Assembly (NCBI GenBank): GCA_023715185.1 | Contig: JAMCAN010000001.1 | Location: 930,001 to 994,000 of the forward strand | DNA: 64,000 bases | Source: Planococcus sp. MER TA 32b | Lineage (GTDB): Bacteria; Bacillota; Bacilli; Bacillales_A; Planococcaceae | Direction of reading: 5' to 3' | Shown: one piece after another, positions 52,514 through 61,913 of the stretch | Layout of the letters: every line of letters begins with the position of its first letter | Position numbering within the stretch: the stretch's first letter is position 1 | Program-made: the position numbers and the translations under genes | The notes under the pieces: model-generated | The model's database searches: none | What the model was told of the DNA's origin: nothing | What the model saw: the letters and a program-made list of their open reading frames with translations, nothing else

Positions 52514-54106
52514 TTAGTTTAGTTTGTCATACCCTGGCAGTGTCAGAAACTCAGCAAAATCACTTTCCAATGTCAGTTTTGCAAATAATTCCCTGGCAGC
52601 GGCATAGTTACCGGAAACATAAACTTCTTCACCGACCAGATTTTTGATCTTATCGGTTTCTTCATCAAGAAAATCATGGAATAAACTCACATTGATCTTA
52701 CGGCCATCTTCAAGGACCCCTTTTGGATGGCGGATCCATTGCCAGACCTGGGAGCGGGAAATTTCAGCGGTCGCGGCGTCTTCCATCAGGTTATTGATGG
52801 GAGCGGCGCCGTTGCCGGACAGCCAGGACGCGATGTACTGGATGCCGACGGAGATATTGGAGCGCAAGCCATCTTCAGTAATCGTGCCGTGGGGGACCTC
52901 AACAAGTTCCGCAGCAGATACATGAACATCGTCCCGCTGCCGCTTGATTTGATTCGCCCCAGGCATGTGTTCATCAAACTGTTCCATCGCAACTGCAACC
53001 ATTCCCGGATGGGCGACCCATGTGCCATCGTGGCCGTCCGTCACTTCGCGGCGCTTGTCTTCAGCGACTTTCGCAAAAGCGGCGCTGTTGGCAGCATCGT
53101 CACCTTTGACAGGGATCTGGGCAGCCATACCGCCCATTGCCGGTGCGCCTCTGCGATGGCAGGTTTTGATGCAGAGCAGAGTATAGGCTCTCATAAATGG
53201 TGCAGTCATCGTCACTTGGGAGCGGTCCGGGAAAATATAATCCGGATTGTTTCGCATCCGCTTGATGACAGAGAAGATGTAATCCCAGCGGCCGCAGTTG
53301 AGGCCGGCGGAATGATCACGCAGTTCATACAGGATTTCATCCATTTCAAACGCCGCAAGAATCGTTTCGATCAGCACCGTTGCGCGGATGGAACCATGCG
53401 GAATTCCGAGTTCCTGCTGCGCGAAGTCGAAAACATCGTTCCATAAACGCGCTTCGAGATGGCTTTCGAGTTTCGGCAAATAGAAGTAAGGGCCGGAACC
53501 GCGGGCAATCAATTCTCTCGCGTTATGGTAGAAATACAATCCGAAATCGACCAGGCTGCCGGAAGCGGCGCGCCCTCCAATTTCGATATTCTTCTCAGGT
53601 AAATGCCAGCCGCGGGGCCGTACCACCAATACAGCGGTCTTTTCATTCAAGGCATATTTTTTGCCCGTTTCAGGAATTTCAAAATCGATTTGACGGCGAA
53701 CAGCATCGTATAAATTCACCTGTCCGTCGATTACATTGAACCAATTCGGCGCAGTGGCGTCTTCCAGATCCGCCATGAACATTTTCGCTCCGGAATTCAA
53801 GGCATTGATGAGCATCTTGCGGTTCGTCGGGCCTGTAATTTCCACTCGCCGGTCCTTCATATCATCCGGCAGGGGAGCGACGGTCCAGTCGCTGTCCCGG
53901 ATGTGCTGCGTTTCCGGCAGAAAATCGAGTTTCTTGCCGGCGTTCAATTCTTTCTGTCTCACTTGTCGCCGGTCCAGTAAATCGCGGCGGCGCTGGTCGA
54001 AATTCACGTGAAGCTTCTCGATGAATTCCAGCGCTTCCGGCGTCAGGATCTTTTCCATATCAGGTGTAATGTCGGCAGTGATTTTAATATCCGATTTGGT
54101 AATCAA
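52514..54106 (-). CDS. aceB: Malate synthase A
   Basis: A 530-residue malate synthase of the A type. Blocks include [46 protein letters not shown] (catalytic Arg), [38 protein letters not shown] with the magnesium Glu and Asp, and [34 protein letters not shown]. The catalytic base Asp lies in the C-terminal [13 protein letters not shown]. It condenses glyoxylate with acetyl-CoA. Encoded six bases after aceA, forming the glyoxylate shunt operon for growth on acetate or fatty acids. Confidence 0.97.
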   Translation of the reverse strand: MITKSDIKITADITPDMEKILTPEALEFIEKLHVNFDQRRRDLLDRRQVRQKELNAGKKLDFLPETQHIRDSDWTVAPLPDDMKDRRVEITGPTNRKMLINALNSGAKMFMADLEDATAPNWFNVIDGQVNLYDAVRRQIDFEIPETGKKYALNEKTAVLVVRPRGWHLPEKNIEIGGRAASGSLVDFGLYFYHNARELIARGSGPYFYLPKLESHLEARLWNDVFDFAQQELGIPHGSIRATVLIETILAAFEMDEILYELRDHSAGLNCGRWDYIFSVIKRMRNNPDYIFPDRSQVTMTAPFMRAYTLLCIKTCHRRGAPAMGGMAAQIPVKGDDAANSAAFAKVAEDKRREVTDGHDGTWVAHPGMVAVAMEQFDEHMPGANQIKRQRDDVHVSAAELVEVPHGTITEDGLRSNISVGIQYIASWLSGNGAAPINNLMEDAATAEISRSQVWQWIRHPKGVLEDGRKINVSLFHDFLDEETDKIKNLVGEEVYVSGNYAAARELFAKLTLESDFAEFLTLPGYDKLN

Positions 54107-54112
54107 ACTGCA

Positions 54113-55405
54113 TCACCCTTTCACCGTCTGGAATTGATCTGTTTCAGTTGAACCTTTCATAGCGGTAGTGGAACTTGTTCCACCCGAAATGACTTGAGCA
54201 ACTTCATCGAAATAGCCTGTGCCGACTTCGCGCTGGTGGCGTGTAGCCGTATAGCCTTTTTCTTCGCTAGCGAATTCAGCCTGCTGCAATTTAGAATAAG
54301 CGGCCATGCCGTGGTCTTTATAATCATGCGCAAGTTCGAACATGCTGTGGTTGAGTGCATGGAAGCCTGCCAATGTAACGAATTGGAATTTATAGCCCAT
54401 CTTGCCTAGTTCAACTTGATACTTCGCAATCGTTACTTCATTTAATTTCGCTTTCCAGTTGAATGAAGGAGAACAGTTGTAAGCAAGAAGCTTACCAGGG
54501 TATTCAGCATGTATGGCATCCGCGAATGCTTGAGCTTCTTCGAGATTCGGATGCGAAGTTTCACACCATACTAAATCTGCATACGGCGCATAAGCAAGAC
54601 CGCGGGCAATCGCCTGGTCGATGCCAGGGTTCGTGCGGTAGAAGCCTTCCGGTGTACGTTCGCCGGTGATGAACCGGTGGTCGGCAGGATCGATGTCGCT
54701 TGTGATCAAGTCTGCCGCATCCGCATCTGTTCTGGCGATCAGCAATGTCGGAACACCAAGTACGTCAGCTGCAAGCCTTGCTGAGATCAGGTTGCGCACC
54801 GCGTTTTGTGTCGGCTGCAATACTTTGCCGCCGAGATGGCCGCATTTTTTCTCCGAAGCCAATTGGTCTTCGAAATGGACGCCGGCTGCACCAGCTTCGA
54901 TCATCGCTTTCATTAATTCGAAAACATTCAGCGGGCCGCCGAATCCAGCTTCCGCATCTGCGACGATCGGCGCGAACCAGTCGATGCCTTCTGTGCCTTC
55001 GACATTATCGATCTGATCGGCGCGCTGCAATGCCTGGTTGATTTTCTTGACGACGTTCGGCACGGAATCGACCGGATATAAACTTTGGTCCGGATACATC
55101 TGTCCAGCCGAGTTGGCATCCGCCGCCACTTGCCAGCCGCTCAAGTAAATCGCCTGCAGGCCAGCTTTGACCTGCTGTACTGCCTGGTTGCCAGTCAACG
55201 CTCCAAGTGCATTGACGAAATCCATTTCGTGGATGGAACGGAAAAGACGTTCCGCACCGCGTTTTGCGAGCGTATATTCAATTTGTACAGAGCCGCGGAG
55301 TTTCACTACATCTTCTGCCGAATAAGGGCGGGTAATGCCGTTCCATCTGCTATCCTGTTCCCAGCTTCTTTTCAATTCTTCAATTTGCTGCTGCTTGCTG
55401 ACCAT
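54113..55405 (-). CDS. aceA: Isocitrate lyase
   Basis: A 430-residue isocitrate lyase. The active-site Cys lies in [15 protein letters not shown], the metal region in [34 protein letters not shown], and [16 protein letters not shown] and TLAGFHALN are further signature blocks. It splits isocitrate into succinate and glyoxylate. It heads the aceA-aceB operon. The upstream region shared with the divergent LytTR gene contains two palindromes (55439-55454, 55462-55481), likely operators. Confidence 0.98.
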   Translation of the reverse strand: MVSKQQQIEELKRSWEQDSRWNGITRPYSAEDVVKLRGSVQIEYTLAKRGAERLFRSIHEMDFVNALGALTGNQAVQQVKAGLQAIYLSGWQVAADANSAGQMYPDQSLYPVDSVPNVVKKINQALQRADQIDNVEGTEGIDWFAPIVADAEAGFGGPLNVFELMKAMIEAGAAGVHFEDQLASEKKCGHLGGKVLQPTQNAVRNLISARLAADVLGVPTLLIARTDADAADLITSDIDPADHRFITGERTPEGFYRTNPGIDQAIARGLAYAPYADLVWCETSHPNLEEAQAFADAIHAEYPGKLLAYNCSPSFNWKAKLNEVTIAKYQVELGKMGYKFQFVTLAGFHALNHSMFELAHDYKDHGMAAYSKLQQAEFASEEKGYTATRHQREVGTGYFDEVAQVISGGTSSTTAMKGSTETDQFQTVKG

Positions 55406-55438
55406 CCAACCATTCCCTTCGATTAAAAAATTTAATTT

Positions 55439-55481
55439 ACTGTATTAATACAGTTTGTGTTGTTGTATATTAATATATAAC
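55439..55481. promoter_or_regulatory. Two palindromes between aceA and the LytTR gene
   Basis: ACTGTATTAATACAGT (55439-55454) is a perfect 16-bp palindrome. GTTGTATATT/AATATATAAC (55462-55481) is a 20-bp palindrome with one mismatched pair. Both share TGTAT-TAATA-type cores and lie 34-76 bases before the aceA start. They are probable regulator sites in a divergent promoter. Confidence 0.65.
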
Positions 55482-55575
55482 AGATAATTCTGAATGTCCT
55501 ATTATTTAGATGAATGGTTTTATTTGGCGACAAAATGGGATATGGCCTGACAAATGCCGGGAAGGGGAGGAAAGG

Positions 55576-56226
55576 ATGGAAAAAGGATTAGTGGAACAGA
55601 TCAGCCTGATCATGGGGGATTGGCTGCCCCAAGCGGCATCGATCGCTGTCGCGGTAAGGGATTCGTATGTGTACTTTAAAGCGGGGGAATCAGATTTGCA
55701 TATTCAGGAAGGTGACCCTGTTCCAGCGGGCAGTGTGGCGGAACTGACTTTTAAAAAGAAAGGGAAAGTTGAAAAACTGGTGGAAAATTCGCCGCTGGGA
55801 ATTCCTTATTACGGCATCGGTTATCCTGTTGAGTATGCCGGCCAAGCAGCGGCGTTAGTGGTCATGCTGCCTCCGAACCATGTTTTGGCCAGAAAGCCGC
55901 AGCTCCGTTTTTTGACAGGCAAGCTGGAAGATAACTGGCGCCCGGTGCCGGTCAATCGTGTGACCCATATCGAAAGCAACCAGAAAAAGACCTGGTTCTA
56001 TTCCGACGAAGAAGCTTACAGCACAATCTATACATTGAAAGAGCTGAGACATCAATTGCCTGCTGATTTTCTTCCTGTTCACAGGTCTTTTATTGTAAAT
56101 ATTAATTTTATAGAAGAAATCGCACGCGACGTATCTTCAAATTATGTTCTGACAATGAAAGATGGGTCGCTGCTGCCGGTAAGCCAAAACTATGCGGGGG
56201 CAATCCGGGAACTCCTGGGTTTTTGA
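55576..56226 (+). CDS. LytTR-type DNA-binding regulator without receiver domain
   Basis: A 216-residue protein. The N-terminal ~110 residues are an unrecognised sensor (GDPVPAGSVAELTFKKKGKVEKLVENSPLGIPYYGIGYPVEY, a PAS/GAF-like look). The C-terminal LytTR domain (~120-215) has VNRVTHIESNQKKTWFY, YTLKELRHQLPADFLPVHRSFIVNINFIEEI and a final SQNYAGAIREL. There is no phosphorylatable receiver, so input must be through the N-terminal part. GGGGAGGAAAGG precedes ATG 55576. Being divergent from aceA makes it a good candidate regulator of the glyoxylate shunt. Confidence 0.88.
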   Translation: MEKGLVEQISLIMGDWLPQAASIAVAVRDSYVYFKAGESDLHIQEGDPVPAGSVAELTFKKKGKVEKLVENSPLGIPYYGIGYPVEYAGQAAALVVMLPPNHVLARKPQLRFLTGKLEDNWRPVPVNRVTHIESNQKKTWFYSDEEAYSTIYTLKELRHQLPADFLPVHRSFIVNINFIEEIARDVSSNYVLTMKDGSLLPVSQNYAGAIRELLGF

Positions 56227-56296
56227 AACAGCAACGATTGATTAATATCCTGACAGCCGGGTAAAGTCCTGTAAAAAGCTTTGGAGTGATGGACCG

Positions 56297-56791
56297 ATGG
56301 AAAAAACGAAATTCATTCATTTTGAAGATGATGGCATGATACCGAATAACGAATCATTGGGTGTGGCAATTTATACGGGAGCATTCGAAGACAATCCGGA
56401 AAAGATTGAAGAGACGTTCAATAAGAATGGCTGGACGAACAGCTGGACCGGAGGTGTATTCGATTACCACCATTACCACAGCAATACACATGAAGCGCTG
56501 GGTGTGCGCTCGGGTTCGGCCATTATAATGCTTGGCGGTGAAGACGGCCAGGAAGTGGAAGTAAAAGAGGGCGATGTTGCAGTTTTGCCTGCAGGGACAG
56601 GGCATAAGAAAGTATCGGCAAGTGATGACTTCCAGATAGTCGGTGCTTATCCCGGAGGCGTCAGTCCGAATAAGAAAGTCGGCAATATAGATGAACGGCC
56701 GTATGTATTGGAAGATATCCAAAATACCCCTTTGCCGCAGACAGATCCGGTCTATGGCGATGAAGGGCCGCTTTTAAAAGAATGGTCATAA
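56297..56791 (+). CDS. Cupin-domain protein, YjlB type
   Basis: A 164-residue single-domain cupin. The metal motif is HYHSNTHEALGV with the following EVKEGDVAVLPAGTGHKKV (the second cupin motif with the distal His). It resembles Bacillus YjlB, whose function is not settled. It lies 70 bases after the LytTR gene and may share its transcript. The 3' end runs into a terminator shared with the opposing gabD. Confidence 0.85.
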   Translation: MEKTKFIHFEDDGMIPNNESLGVAIYTGAFEDNPEKIEETFNKNGWTNSWTGGVFDYHHYHSNTHEALGVRSGSAIIMLGGEDGQEVEVKEGDVAVLPAGTGHKKVSASDDFQIVGAYPGGVSPNKKVGNIDERPYVLEDIQNTPLPQTDPVYGDEGPLLKEWS

Positions 56792-56821
56792 GTAATGCGA
56801 TATCAGTCTGATTTGGACAAA

Positions 56822-56871
56822 AAATATCCCCTGCCCACAAATTACTGTGTGCAGGGGATATTTCTTTTTAT
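56822..56871. terminator. Bidirectional terminator between cupin gene and gabD
   Basis: AAATATCCCCTGC (56822-56834) pairs perfectly with GCAGGGGATATTT (56851-56863), followed by a T-run. Confidence 0.93.
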
Positions 56872-58292
56872 AATTGAACCGAAATATATTTCGTCTCCAG
56901 GAAAGCTTCGAGCCCTTCCAGACCGCCTTCACGGCCGATGCCGCTTTCTTTCATACCGCCAAATGGTGCCTGGGCGGCGGACGGCAATCCGTCATTCCAG
57001 CCGACAATCCCGTAATCGAGATTTTCTGCGATATAGGTTCCCCGGGTCATGCTGTCGGTGAAGAAATAAGCAGCCAATCCGAAACGGGTATCATTGGCCA
57101 ATTTAACCGCTTCTTCATCTGTTTTGAATGCCATGATCGGCGCAACTGGCCCAAATGTTTCTTCATTCATGACGAGCATATCGGAATTCGCATTCAATAA
57201 TACTGTCGGATTATAGAAATAGGCATCGTTTTCTGCTTTTCCATCGCCGCCGACGAGCACTTTAGCTCCTTTGTCGACAGCATCCTTCACATGTTCCGCG
57301 ACTTTCTCGTAGCCGTCCTTGTCGACTAGTGGTCCGATCTGCACACCTTCATCGAGACCGTTGCCGACTTTCAGATCCGAAGCGGCTTCTTGCAGCTTGC
57401 GCGAAAATTCTTCGACAATACTTTCCTGAACATATATCCGGTTTCCGCAGACACAAGTCTGTCCGGCGTTGCGGAACTTGGAAGCAACTACGCCTTTTAC
57501 GGCTTCATCAATATTGGCGTCATCAAGGACAATGATTGGTGCGTGGCCGCCAAGCTCAAGCGACAGGTTCAGCATCGTTTCAGAACTTTGCTTCATCAAT
57601 TCCTTGCCGATTTCGGTGGATCCGGTGAATGTCAATTTTCGGACTGACGGATGGCTGGTGAATACTTTTCCGATTTTGCTGGCACTCCCGGTCACCATAT
57701 TGATGACCCCTTTCGGGAAGCCGGCTTCTTCAGCCAGTTCATAGATGCGCACCGCTGTCAGGGGCGTCAGTTTTGCGGGTTTTGCCACAAAGGTGCATCC
57801 GGCGGCTAATGCGGGCGCCATTTTGCGCGCCATCATGGCGGCAGGGAAATTCCAAGGGGTTATGGAAACGACTACACCTACCGGCTGCTTGATCACCTGT
57901 ATGCGTTTGCCGTCTTTGCTGGCCGGAACGGTCCGGCCATAGACCCTCTTGCCTTCCTCGGCGAACCAGGAGATGAAAGCGGCAGAATATTCGATTTCAC
58001 CGATTGATTCAGCGAGTGGCTTGCCCATTTCCTTTGTCATGATTTCCGCAACTTCCTGCTTGTTTTCCAGTAACAGATCATGCCATTTCATCAGCAGCTC
58101 CGAACGGTGGTAAGCGGTCGTTTTTGACCATTCGGGAAAAGCGGCAGCGGCAGCTTCGATCGCTTCGGTGGCTTCATCTTCGCCGCCATTGGGAACTGTC
58201 CCCACCTGTTGGCCGGTCGCCGGATTCATGACATTGATGACACCGTCACCTGAAGTGGACCATTCACCATTGATATAATGTTTGCCTTCCAT
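56868..58292 (-). CDS. gabD: NAD(P)-dependent succinate-semialdehyde dehydrogenase
   Basis: A 474-residue aldehyde dehydrogenase. Cofactor block [57 protein letters not shown] with the general-base Glu, [14 protein letters not shown] with the nucleophile Cys, and [11 protein letters not shown]. The pattern [10 protein letters not shown] is the GabD type. It oxidises succinate semialdehyde to succinate; related semialdehydes may also be used. GGAGGGTATTTTCA precedes the ATG. It converges on the cupin gene. A gabT gene is not in view. Confidence 0.92.
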   Translation of the reverse strand: MEGKHYINGEWSTSGDGVINVMNPATGQQVGTVPNGGEDEATEAIEAAAAAFPEWSKTTAYHRSELLMKWHDLLLENKQEVAEIMTKEMGKPLAESIGEIEYSAAFISWFAEEGKRVYGRTVPASKDGKRIQVIKQPVGVVVSITPWNFPAAMMARKMAPALAAGCTFVAKPAKLTPLTAVRIYELAEEAGFPKGVINMVTGSASKIGKVFTSHPSVRKLTFTGSTEIGKELMKQSSETMLNLSLELGGHAPIIVLDDANIDEAVKGVVASKFRNAGQTCVCGNRIYVQESIVEEFSRKLQEAASDLKVGNGLDEGVQIGPLVDKDGYEKVAEHVKDAVDKGAKVLVGGDGKAENDAYFYNPTVLLNANSDMLVMNEETFGPVAPIMAFKTDEEAVKLANDTRFGLAAYFFTDSMTRGTYIAENLDYGIVGWNDGLPSAAQAPFGGMKESGIGREGGLEGLEAFLETKYISVQL

Positions 58293-58536
58293 TGAAAATA
58301 CCCTCCTTGATAATTTAATCTACTCCAATGTTATACCCTGTTGGATGAAATTTAAATTGCTATGGAATAAAAAAGAGTTTGCAGCAATATTATTGGCATA
58401 TCAAACTTTAATGCCTGCAGAATGAAAAAAACGTAAAATTGTACTTTTTTGCGCAGAAATGTCTAATTCAAAACAGACAGGGTATAAGTAGTAAAGAATG
58501 GAAATAATCAATTCTGTGAGCAGGAGGTTGAGATTG

Positions 58537-58839
58537 ATGAAAGTAAGCGACAGCCGAAACACAGCATCCGGTCCCGGTCCCTTTACTGACCACAGGGTGG
58601 AAGAGATATGCAATGACTGTTTTTCATCAGAATCAGAGCGTATTGCTGAAATGGGAAAGAAGTTCATCCACTATTTTGTGGATAACGCATCTTCGGATGG
58701 TGTCTTATTCAAAACGATTAAAGAAATTACCCGCGATATAAATATTCCGCATCAGTCTTTGTCAAAAGTCCTGAAAGTTCTGGAAGATAAAAAAATCATT
58801 TATAGGCGAAATGGCATTATAGGATTATGGAAAGAATAA
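58537..58839 (+). CDS. Small winged-helix protein, unknown
   Basis: About 100 residues. The C-terminal half has a clear winged helix (GVLFKTIKEITRDINIPHQSLSKVLKVLEDKKIIYRRNGIIGLW), resembling the DNA-binding part of RepL- or MarR-like proteins, while the first half (VEEICNDCFSSESERI) has two Cys but no known fold. AGGAGG lies before ATG 58537. The nearest downstream gene is a Wzz-like protein 380 bases on, which it might control; plasmid replication is not indicated because nothing else here is plasmid-like. Confidence 0.65.
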   Translation: MKVSDSRNTASGPGPFTDHRVEEICNDCFSSESERIAEMGKKFIHYFVDNASSDGVLFKTIKEITRDINIPHQSLSKVLKVLEDKKIIYRRNGIIGLWKE

Positions 58840-58887
58840 AACAGTAAAAATTTATCGTGATTTTTTTAGTATTTCAATATAAATACC

Positions 58888-58930
58888 GAGGACTTCAGCA
58901 GTTTAATATTACAGAGGACTTGAGCCGGTT
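58888..58930. repeat. Two-copy direct repeat upstream of Wzz-like gene
   Basis: GAGGACTTCAGCAGTTT and GAGGACTTGAGCCGGTT start 26 bases apart and agree at 14 of 17 positions. They lie before a hairpin/T-run and could be regulator sites or part of a structured leader. Confidence 0.45.
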
Positions 58931-58958
58931 TTTAATTTTCGGAAGCGGCAGACACTTG

Positions 58959-58992
58959 AAAAGCTCTATTCCTATGGGAAAGGGCTTTTTTA
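58959..58992 (+). terminator. Terminator or attenuator after the winged-helix gene
   Basis: AAAAGC...GCTTTT with inner TTCC/GGGAA, followed by TTTATATTGTCTTTTTT. Confidence 0.6.
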
Positions 58993-59223
58993 TATTGTCT
59001 TTTTTACCTGTCATAGGGATTCTTTAGACCTATTGACGTAATAATCGTAATATTTGTAATTATCTTAGAAGACTTTATACTCATAATTAACTAATTTTAT
59101 TTCATTTTTATTAATTTAATAGTAGAAGTGCTCAGATTAATGTGATATAAAGGTACTATAATAATCTGAATATTTAGATACAAAAGAGCATAAACCTATT
59201 TCTTTTTTTAAGGAGGAATATTT

Positions 59224-59889
59224 ATGGCGGAAAAAGTCATGGTTTTTAATATCCTGAAGAGTCTAAAGAATCATGTAAAATTGATTGCCGGTATATCCAT
59301 CCTTTCGATGGGTGCTATATGGGCGCTTCTGGCATTTATACTGGCCCCGAACTATCAGGCGACCAGCCAGCTCTACATAGTGCAGCCGACTGCAGGTCTG
59401 CCGGAAGCGGGGCAAGTGGAGAAATCTGCGGATCCGCAAGTAGTTGAAGCTTACAGTGTATTGATCAAGAGCCGGGAAGTTCTGTCTTCGGCAATCACAG
59501 AAACGGGAGTTTCACTGACTCCTTCCCAGTTATTTGAAAAAGTTACAGTTTCAAATGTGCCTGCTTCACAGGTGCTGAATATTACTGTGGAAGATAAAGA
59601 TAGAAAAACAGCGGGTGAACTTGCTAATTCATTAGCTGATTTTGCAGTAGAAGAAGGGTGGAAGCTTATGAAGGTCGATAACCTGCAGATTATTTCAATG
59701 GCCTCCGTTGAAGAAGTGCCTTCCGTTCTTGCGGAAAACAGTATTTATGTGCTGGCGATCGGCGGCATCTTTGGAGCAATCGTGGGAATCCTTGTCGCCT
59801 TTATCGCGGAACTTATTAATATGATGTTTCGCACGGGTATTTTGGAACGGAAAAGAAAACAGTCCAATTTTCAGACAGTATTCAAGTAA
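59224..59889 (+). CDS. Wzz/YveK-like chain-length determinant protein
   Basis: A 221-residue Wzz-type protein with two membrane helices (~20-42 and ~175-198) and an extracellular loop between; NYQATSQLYIVQP after the first helix and VSNVPASQVLNITVEDKDRKTAGELANSLADF are family features. It is a second copy of the type encoded at 30672 and lacks a kinase gene next to it. The C-terminal tail is short and basic. It starts a small operon with a GNAT/FemAB-like protein and an unknown protein. Confidence 0.85.
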   Translation: MAEKVMVFNILKSLKNHVKLIAGISILSMGAIWALLAFILAPNYQATSQLYIVQPTAGLPEAGQVEKSADPQVVEAYSVLIKSREVLSSAITETGVSLTPSQLFEKVTVSNVPASQVLNITVEDKDRKTAGELANSLADFAVEEGWKLMKVDNLQIISMASVEEVPSVLAENSIYVLAIGGIFGAIVGILVAFIAELINMMFRTGILERKRKQSNFQTVFK

Positions 59890-59915
59890 TCATGATTTTG
59901 AATGGGGGAACTGAA

Positions 59916-60917
59916 ATGTATGAGCTGGTTTCTGCCAGCCAAACAAATCGCTGGCAGCAAATTCTGGATCTTTTTAACATCTCGGATATTTATTATTCCT
60001 GCGAATATTTGGTAAGTGCACTTAAATTGGATCCTGGACAAGCGGCTCTTTTCTATTTTGTGGATGATGGAGGCGAAGGAGAAGTTGCCTATCCATTCAT
60101 AAAACGTGAGCTGAGGGATGAAGGCTTTTTCTTTTACGATATTACGACTCCTTTTGGTTATGGTGGGCCAGTCCTGAATATAAAAGGGGACGGTTACAAA
60201 TTGGCCGCTAATTTTCTGGCTGGCTTCTCTGAGTATTGCCAATTGGAGAAAATTGTGGCTGAATTCATACGCTTCCACCCTTTGATGAACAACGCCGAAT
60301 TCTTCAAAGATGAGTTGGAGCTCATCTCCGTTTACGACACATACACACTTCCGCTTCAGAATATTTCGCCTCAAAACAATACAAACAAAGACGGGGGAAC
60401 TGAGGAATACACCGTTAAGAAACTTGGCACCGTCAAGCATATGTTTGATTTTCTGGTGCTTTATTATTCGACTGTACGTCTGAATGAAGACACGGACAGC
60501 TATTATTTTTTCACAAATGATTATTTTGAATCCCTGGTCAGTGCGCTCGGGCCGAACCTCCACCTTTTCGGTGCATATAAAGATGATAAGCTAATTGCTG
60601 CCTATTATATCCTGGCGAAAGGTGATGTGATCTATCATCACTTGAGTGGCAGAGCAGATGGGCAAGAGGCGCCTGAAGCGGAAAATGAGCTTAAAAGAAG
60701 GATTGCTGTATGGGGAGCGGAAAATGATTACCGTTTTTACCATCTGGGCGCCAATGCTTTAGACGAGAATACAAAAATATCGATTTTGGGCAAGAGTGAT
60801 TTATCACTTTGCACATCAACATATTTCATCAGCCATCTTGTGCATGATAAAGAAATATACAAAACAATACACCCGTTGGAACAGACAGAATTGATAAGAA
60901 GGTACGGAAATCTCTAA
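59916..60917 (+). CDS. GNAT/FemAB-like acyltransferase
   Basis: A 333-residue protein of the BioF2-like/FemAB-related GNAT group. Segments FNISDIYYSCEYLVSALK, FYDITTPFGYGGPVLN and LHLFGAYKDDKLIAAYYILAKGDVIYHHLSGR fit the two-GNAT-domain plan. These enzymes transfer amino acids or acyl groups onto cell-wall or polysaccharide precursors. Adjacent to a Wzz-like gene, a role decorating a surface polymer is likely, but the substrate is unknown. GGGGGAAC precedes ATG 59916. Confidence 0.75.
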   Translation: MYELVSASQTNRWQQILDLFNISDIYYSCEYLVSALKLDPGQAALFYFVDDGGEGEVAYPFIKRELRDEGFFFYDITTPFGYGGPVLNIKGDGYKLAANFLAGFSEYCQLEKIVAEFIRFHPLMNNAEFFKDELELISVYDTYTLPLQNISPQNNTNKDGGTEEYTVKKLGTVKHMFDFLVLYYSTVRLNEDTDSYYFFTNDYFESLVSALGPNLHLFGAYKDDKLIAAYYILAKGDVIYHHLSGRADGQEAPEAENELKRRIAVWGAENDYRFYHLGANALDENTKISILGKSDLSLCTSTYFISHLVHDKEIYKTIHPLEQTELIRRYGNL

Positions 60918-60969
60918 ATCCAGTTTTATGACCGAAGACTGACGGAAACCATTCATAGGGGGGATCTAA

Positions 60970-61437
60970 TTGAGATATCTTCAATATAAAGGGGTAGTGG
61001 AACGCGAATATAAAATGTCCTTAAAAAAAGTCATGCATCAGTTATGTGTCAGTGAAAATTTGAATGCCGTTGAGGGTGCGAAAAAACTGGGGGTCGCCAA
61101 GAAAATTTATGTCTACTGGAGACATTACTTCCGTCTGGAAGATCGCCAAATGCTGTTTGACAGAACTGCAGCTGAGCTGACACAGTTGACGGAGCGTTAT
61201 GCTGAACCGGCTGACAGAATTTATTCCAAATCAAGAATTACTGCAGCACCGTCAAATACAATAGATGAACTGGAGGATGTGGTGGATAACTTAATCGGTT
61301 ATTATAAACATATCCATTATGCAAGCGATGGCTTAGCTCTGCAAACAGCAAAATTGCCTTTATATGAATTCAGCAAATCGCTGATTGTCGATTATAAGAA
61401 GGGTGATCTGGCCAAAGAAGTTCAAATTGAAAGCTGA
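60970..61437 (+). CDS. HTH-containing protein of unknown role
   Basis: A 155-residue protein. The N-terminal ~60 residues (MSLKKVMHQLCVSENLNAVEGAKKLGVAKKIYVYWRHYFRLEDRQ) form a likely helix-turn-helix of the sort seen in transposase-type regulators. The rest is helical without a recognised domain. AGGGGGATC precedes TTG 60970. It follows the acyltransferase gene by about 50 bases. It may regulate this small locus. Confidence 0.6.
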   Translation: MRYLQYKGVVEREYKMSLKKVMHQLCVSENLNAVEGAKKLGVAKKIYVYWRHYFRLEDRQMLFDRTAAELTQLTERYAEPADRIYSKSRITAAPSNTIDELEDVVDNLIGYYKHIHYASDGLALQTAKLPLYEFSKSLIVDYKKGDLAKEVQIES

Positions 61438-61472
61438 AGGAATGGAAATCCAGATTGAAGGATATTATTTTA

Positions 61473-61790
61473 ATGGAAACTTTCACCTTGAATGCAATAC
61501 GAGTGATTCAAAATATACCGCCTGGAAAAGTAATGACCTATGGGCAGATAGCCGCCCATTCGGGCAGTCCAAGAGGAGCGCGGCAAGTGGCTCGGCTGCT
61601 GCACAGTATGAGTGCAAAATATGGACTGCCCTGGCACCGTGTAGTAAATGCGGCTGGTGTCATTTCAATCCAGGACAAAGAACACCATTTAATGCAGAAA
61701 GAATTACTGCAAAGTGAAGGTGTTGAGTTCTCAGGGGCGAAAATCGACCTGCGTCGCTTCCGCTTCGATCCAGGTGAGGATCGAATATAG
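61473..61790 (+). CDS. atl: Alkyltransferase-like (ATL) protein
   Basis: A 105-residue MGMT-family protein. IPPGKVMTYGQIAA is the family start and ARQVARLLHSM holds the DNA-recognition helix, but the alkyl-accepting PCHR motif reads PWHR (Trp54), so it cannot accept alkyl groups. ATL proteins bind O6-alkylguanine and hand the lesion to nucleotide excision repair. GAAGGA lies ten bases before ATG 61473; an upstream TTG at 61455 would bury that site. Confidence 0.9.
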   Translation: METFTLNAIRVIQNIPPGKVMTYGQIAAHSGSPRGARQVARLLHSMSAKYGLPWHRVVNAAGVISIQDKEHHLMQKELLQSEGVEFSGAKIDLRRFRFDPGEDRI

Positions 61791-61913
61791 TTGGAATACG
61801 ATCGGTGCAGTGAGCACTGGAGGAGACCGAATAATCCAAAATGTTTTATCGTAGAAGTGTCAGGGGTATATAAGCAAAGTAGAACTCTGCTTATAGGAAA
61901 GAGGTACTCATTC

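Larger units (their letters stand above)
58840..59223. other. 384-base intergenic region with hairpin and direct repeat
   Basis: The region is AT-rich with no credible ORF. It holds a direct repeat GAGGACTT-x-AGC-x-G-x-TT at 58888-58904 and 58914-58930 (26 bases apart), a terminator-like hairpin (58959-58992) and a long AT-rich leader ahead of the Wzz-like gene, whose AAGGAGGAA site is at about 59211. Confidence 0.6.

Noticed and set aside
52727-53446. Plus-strand ORF opposite aceB
   Set aside because: Antisense shadow of a fully conserved malate synthase.
58537-58839. Plasmid replication protein RepL
   Set aside because: Only the winged helix is similar; no origin, partition or mobilisation genes are near.
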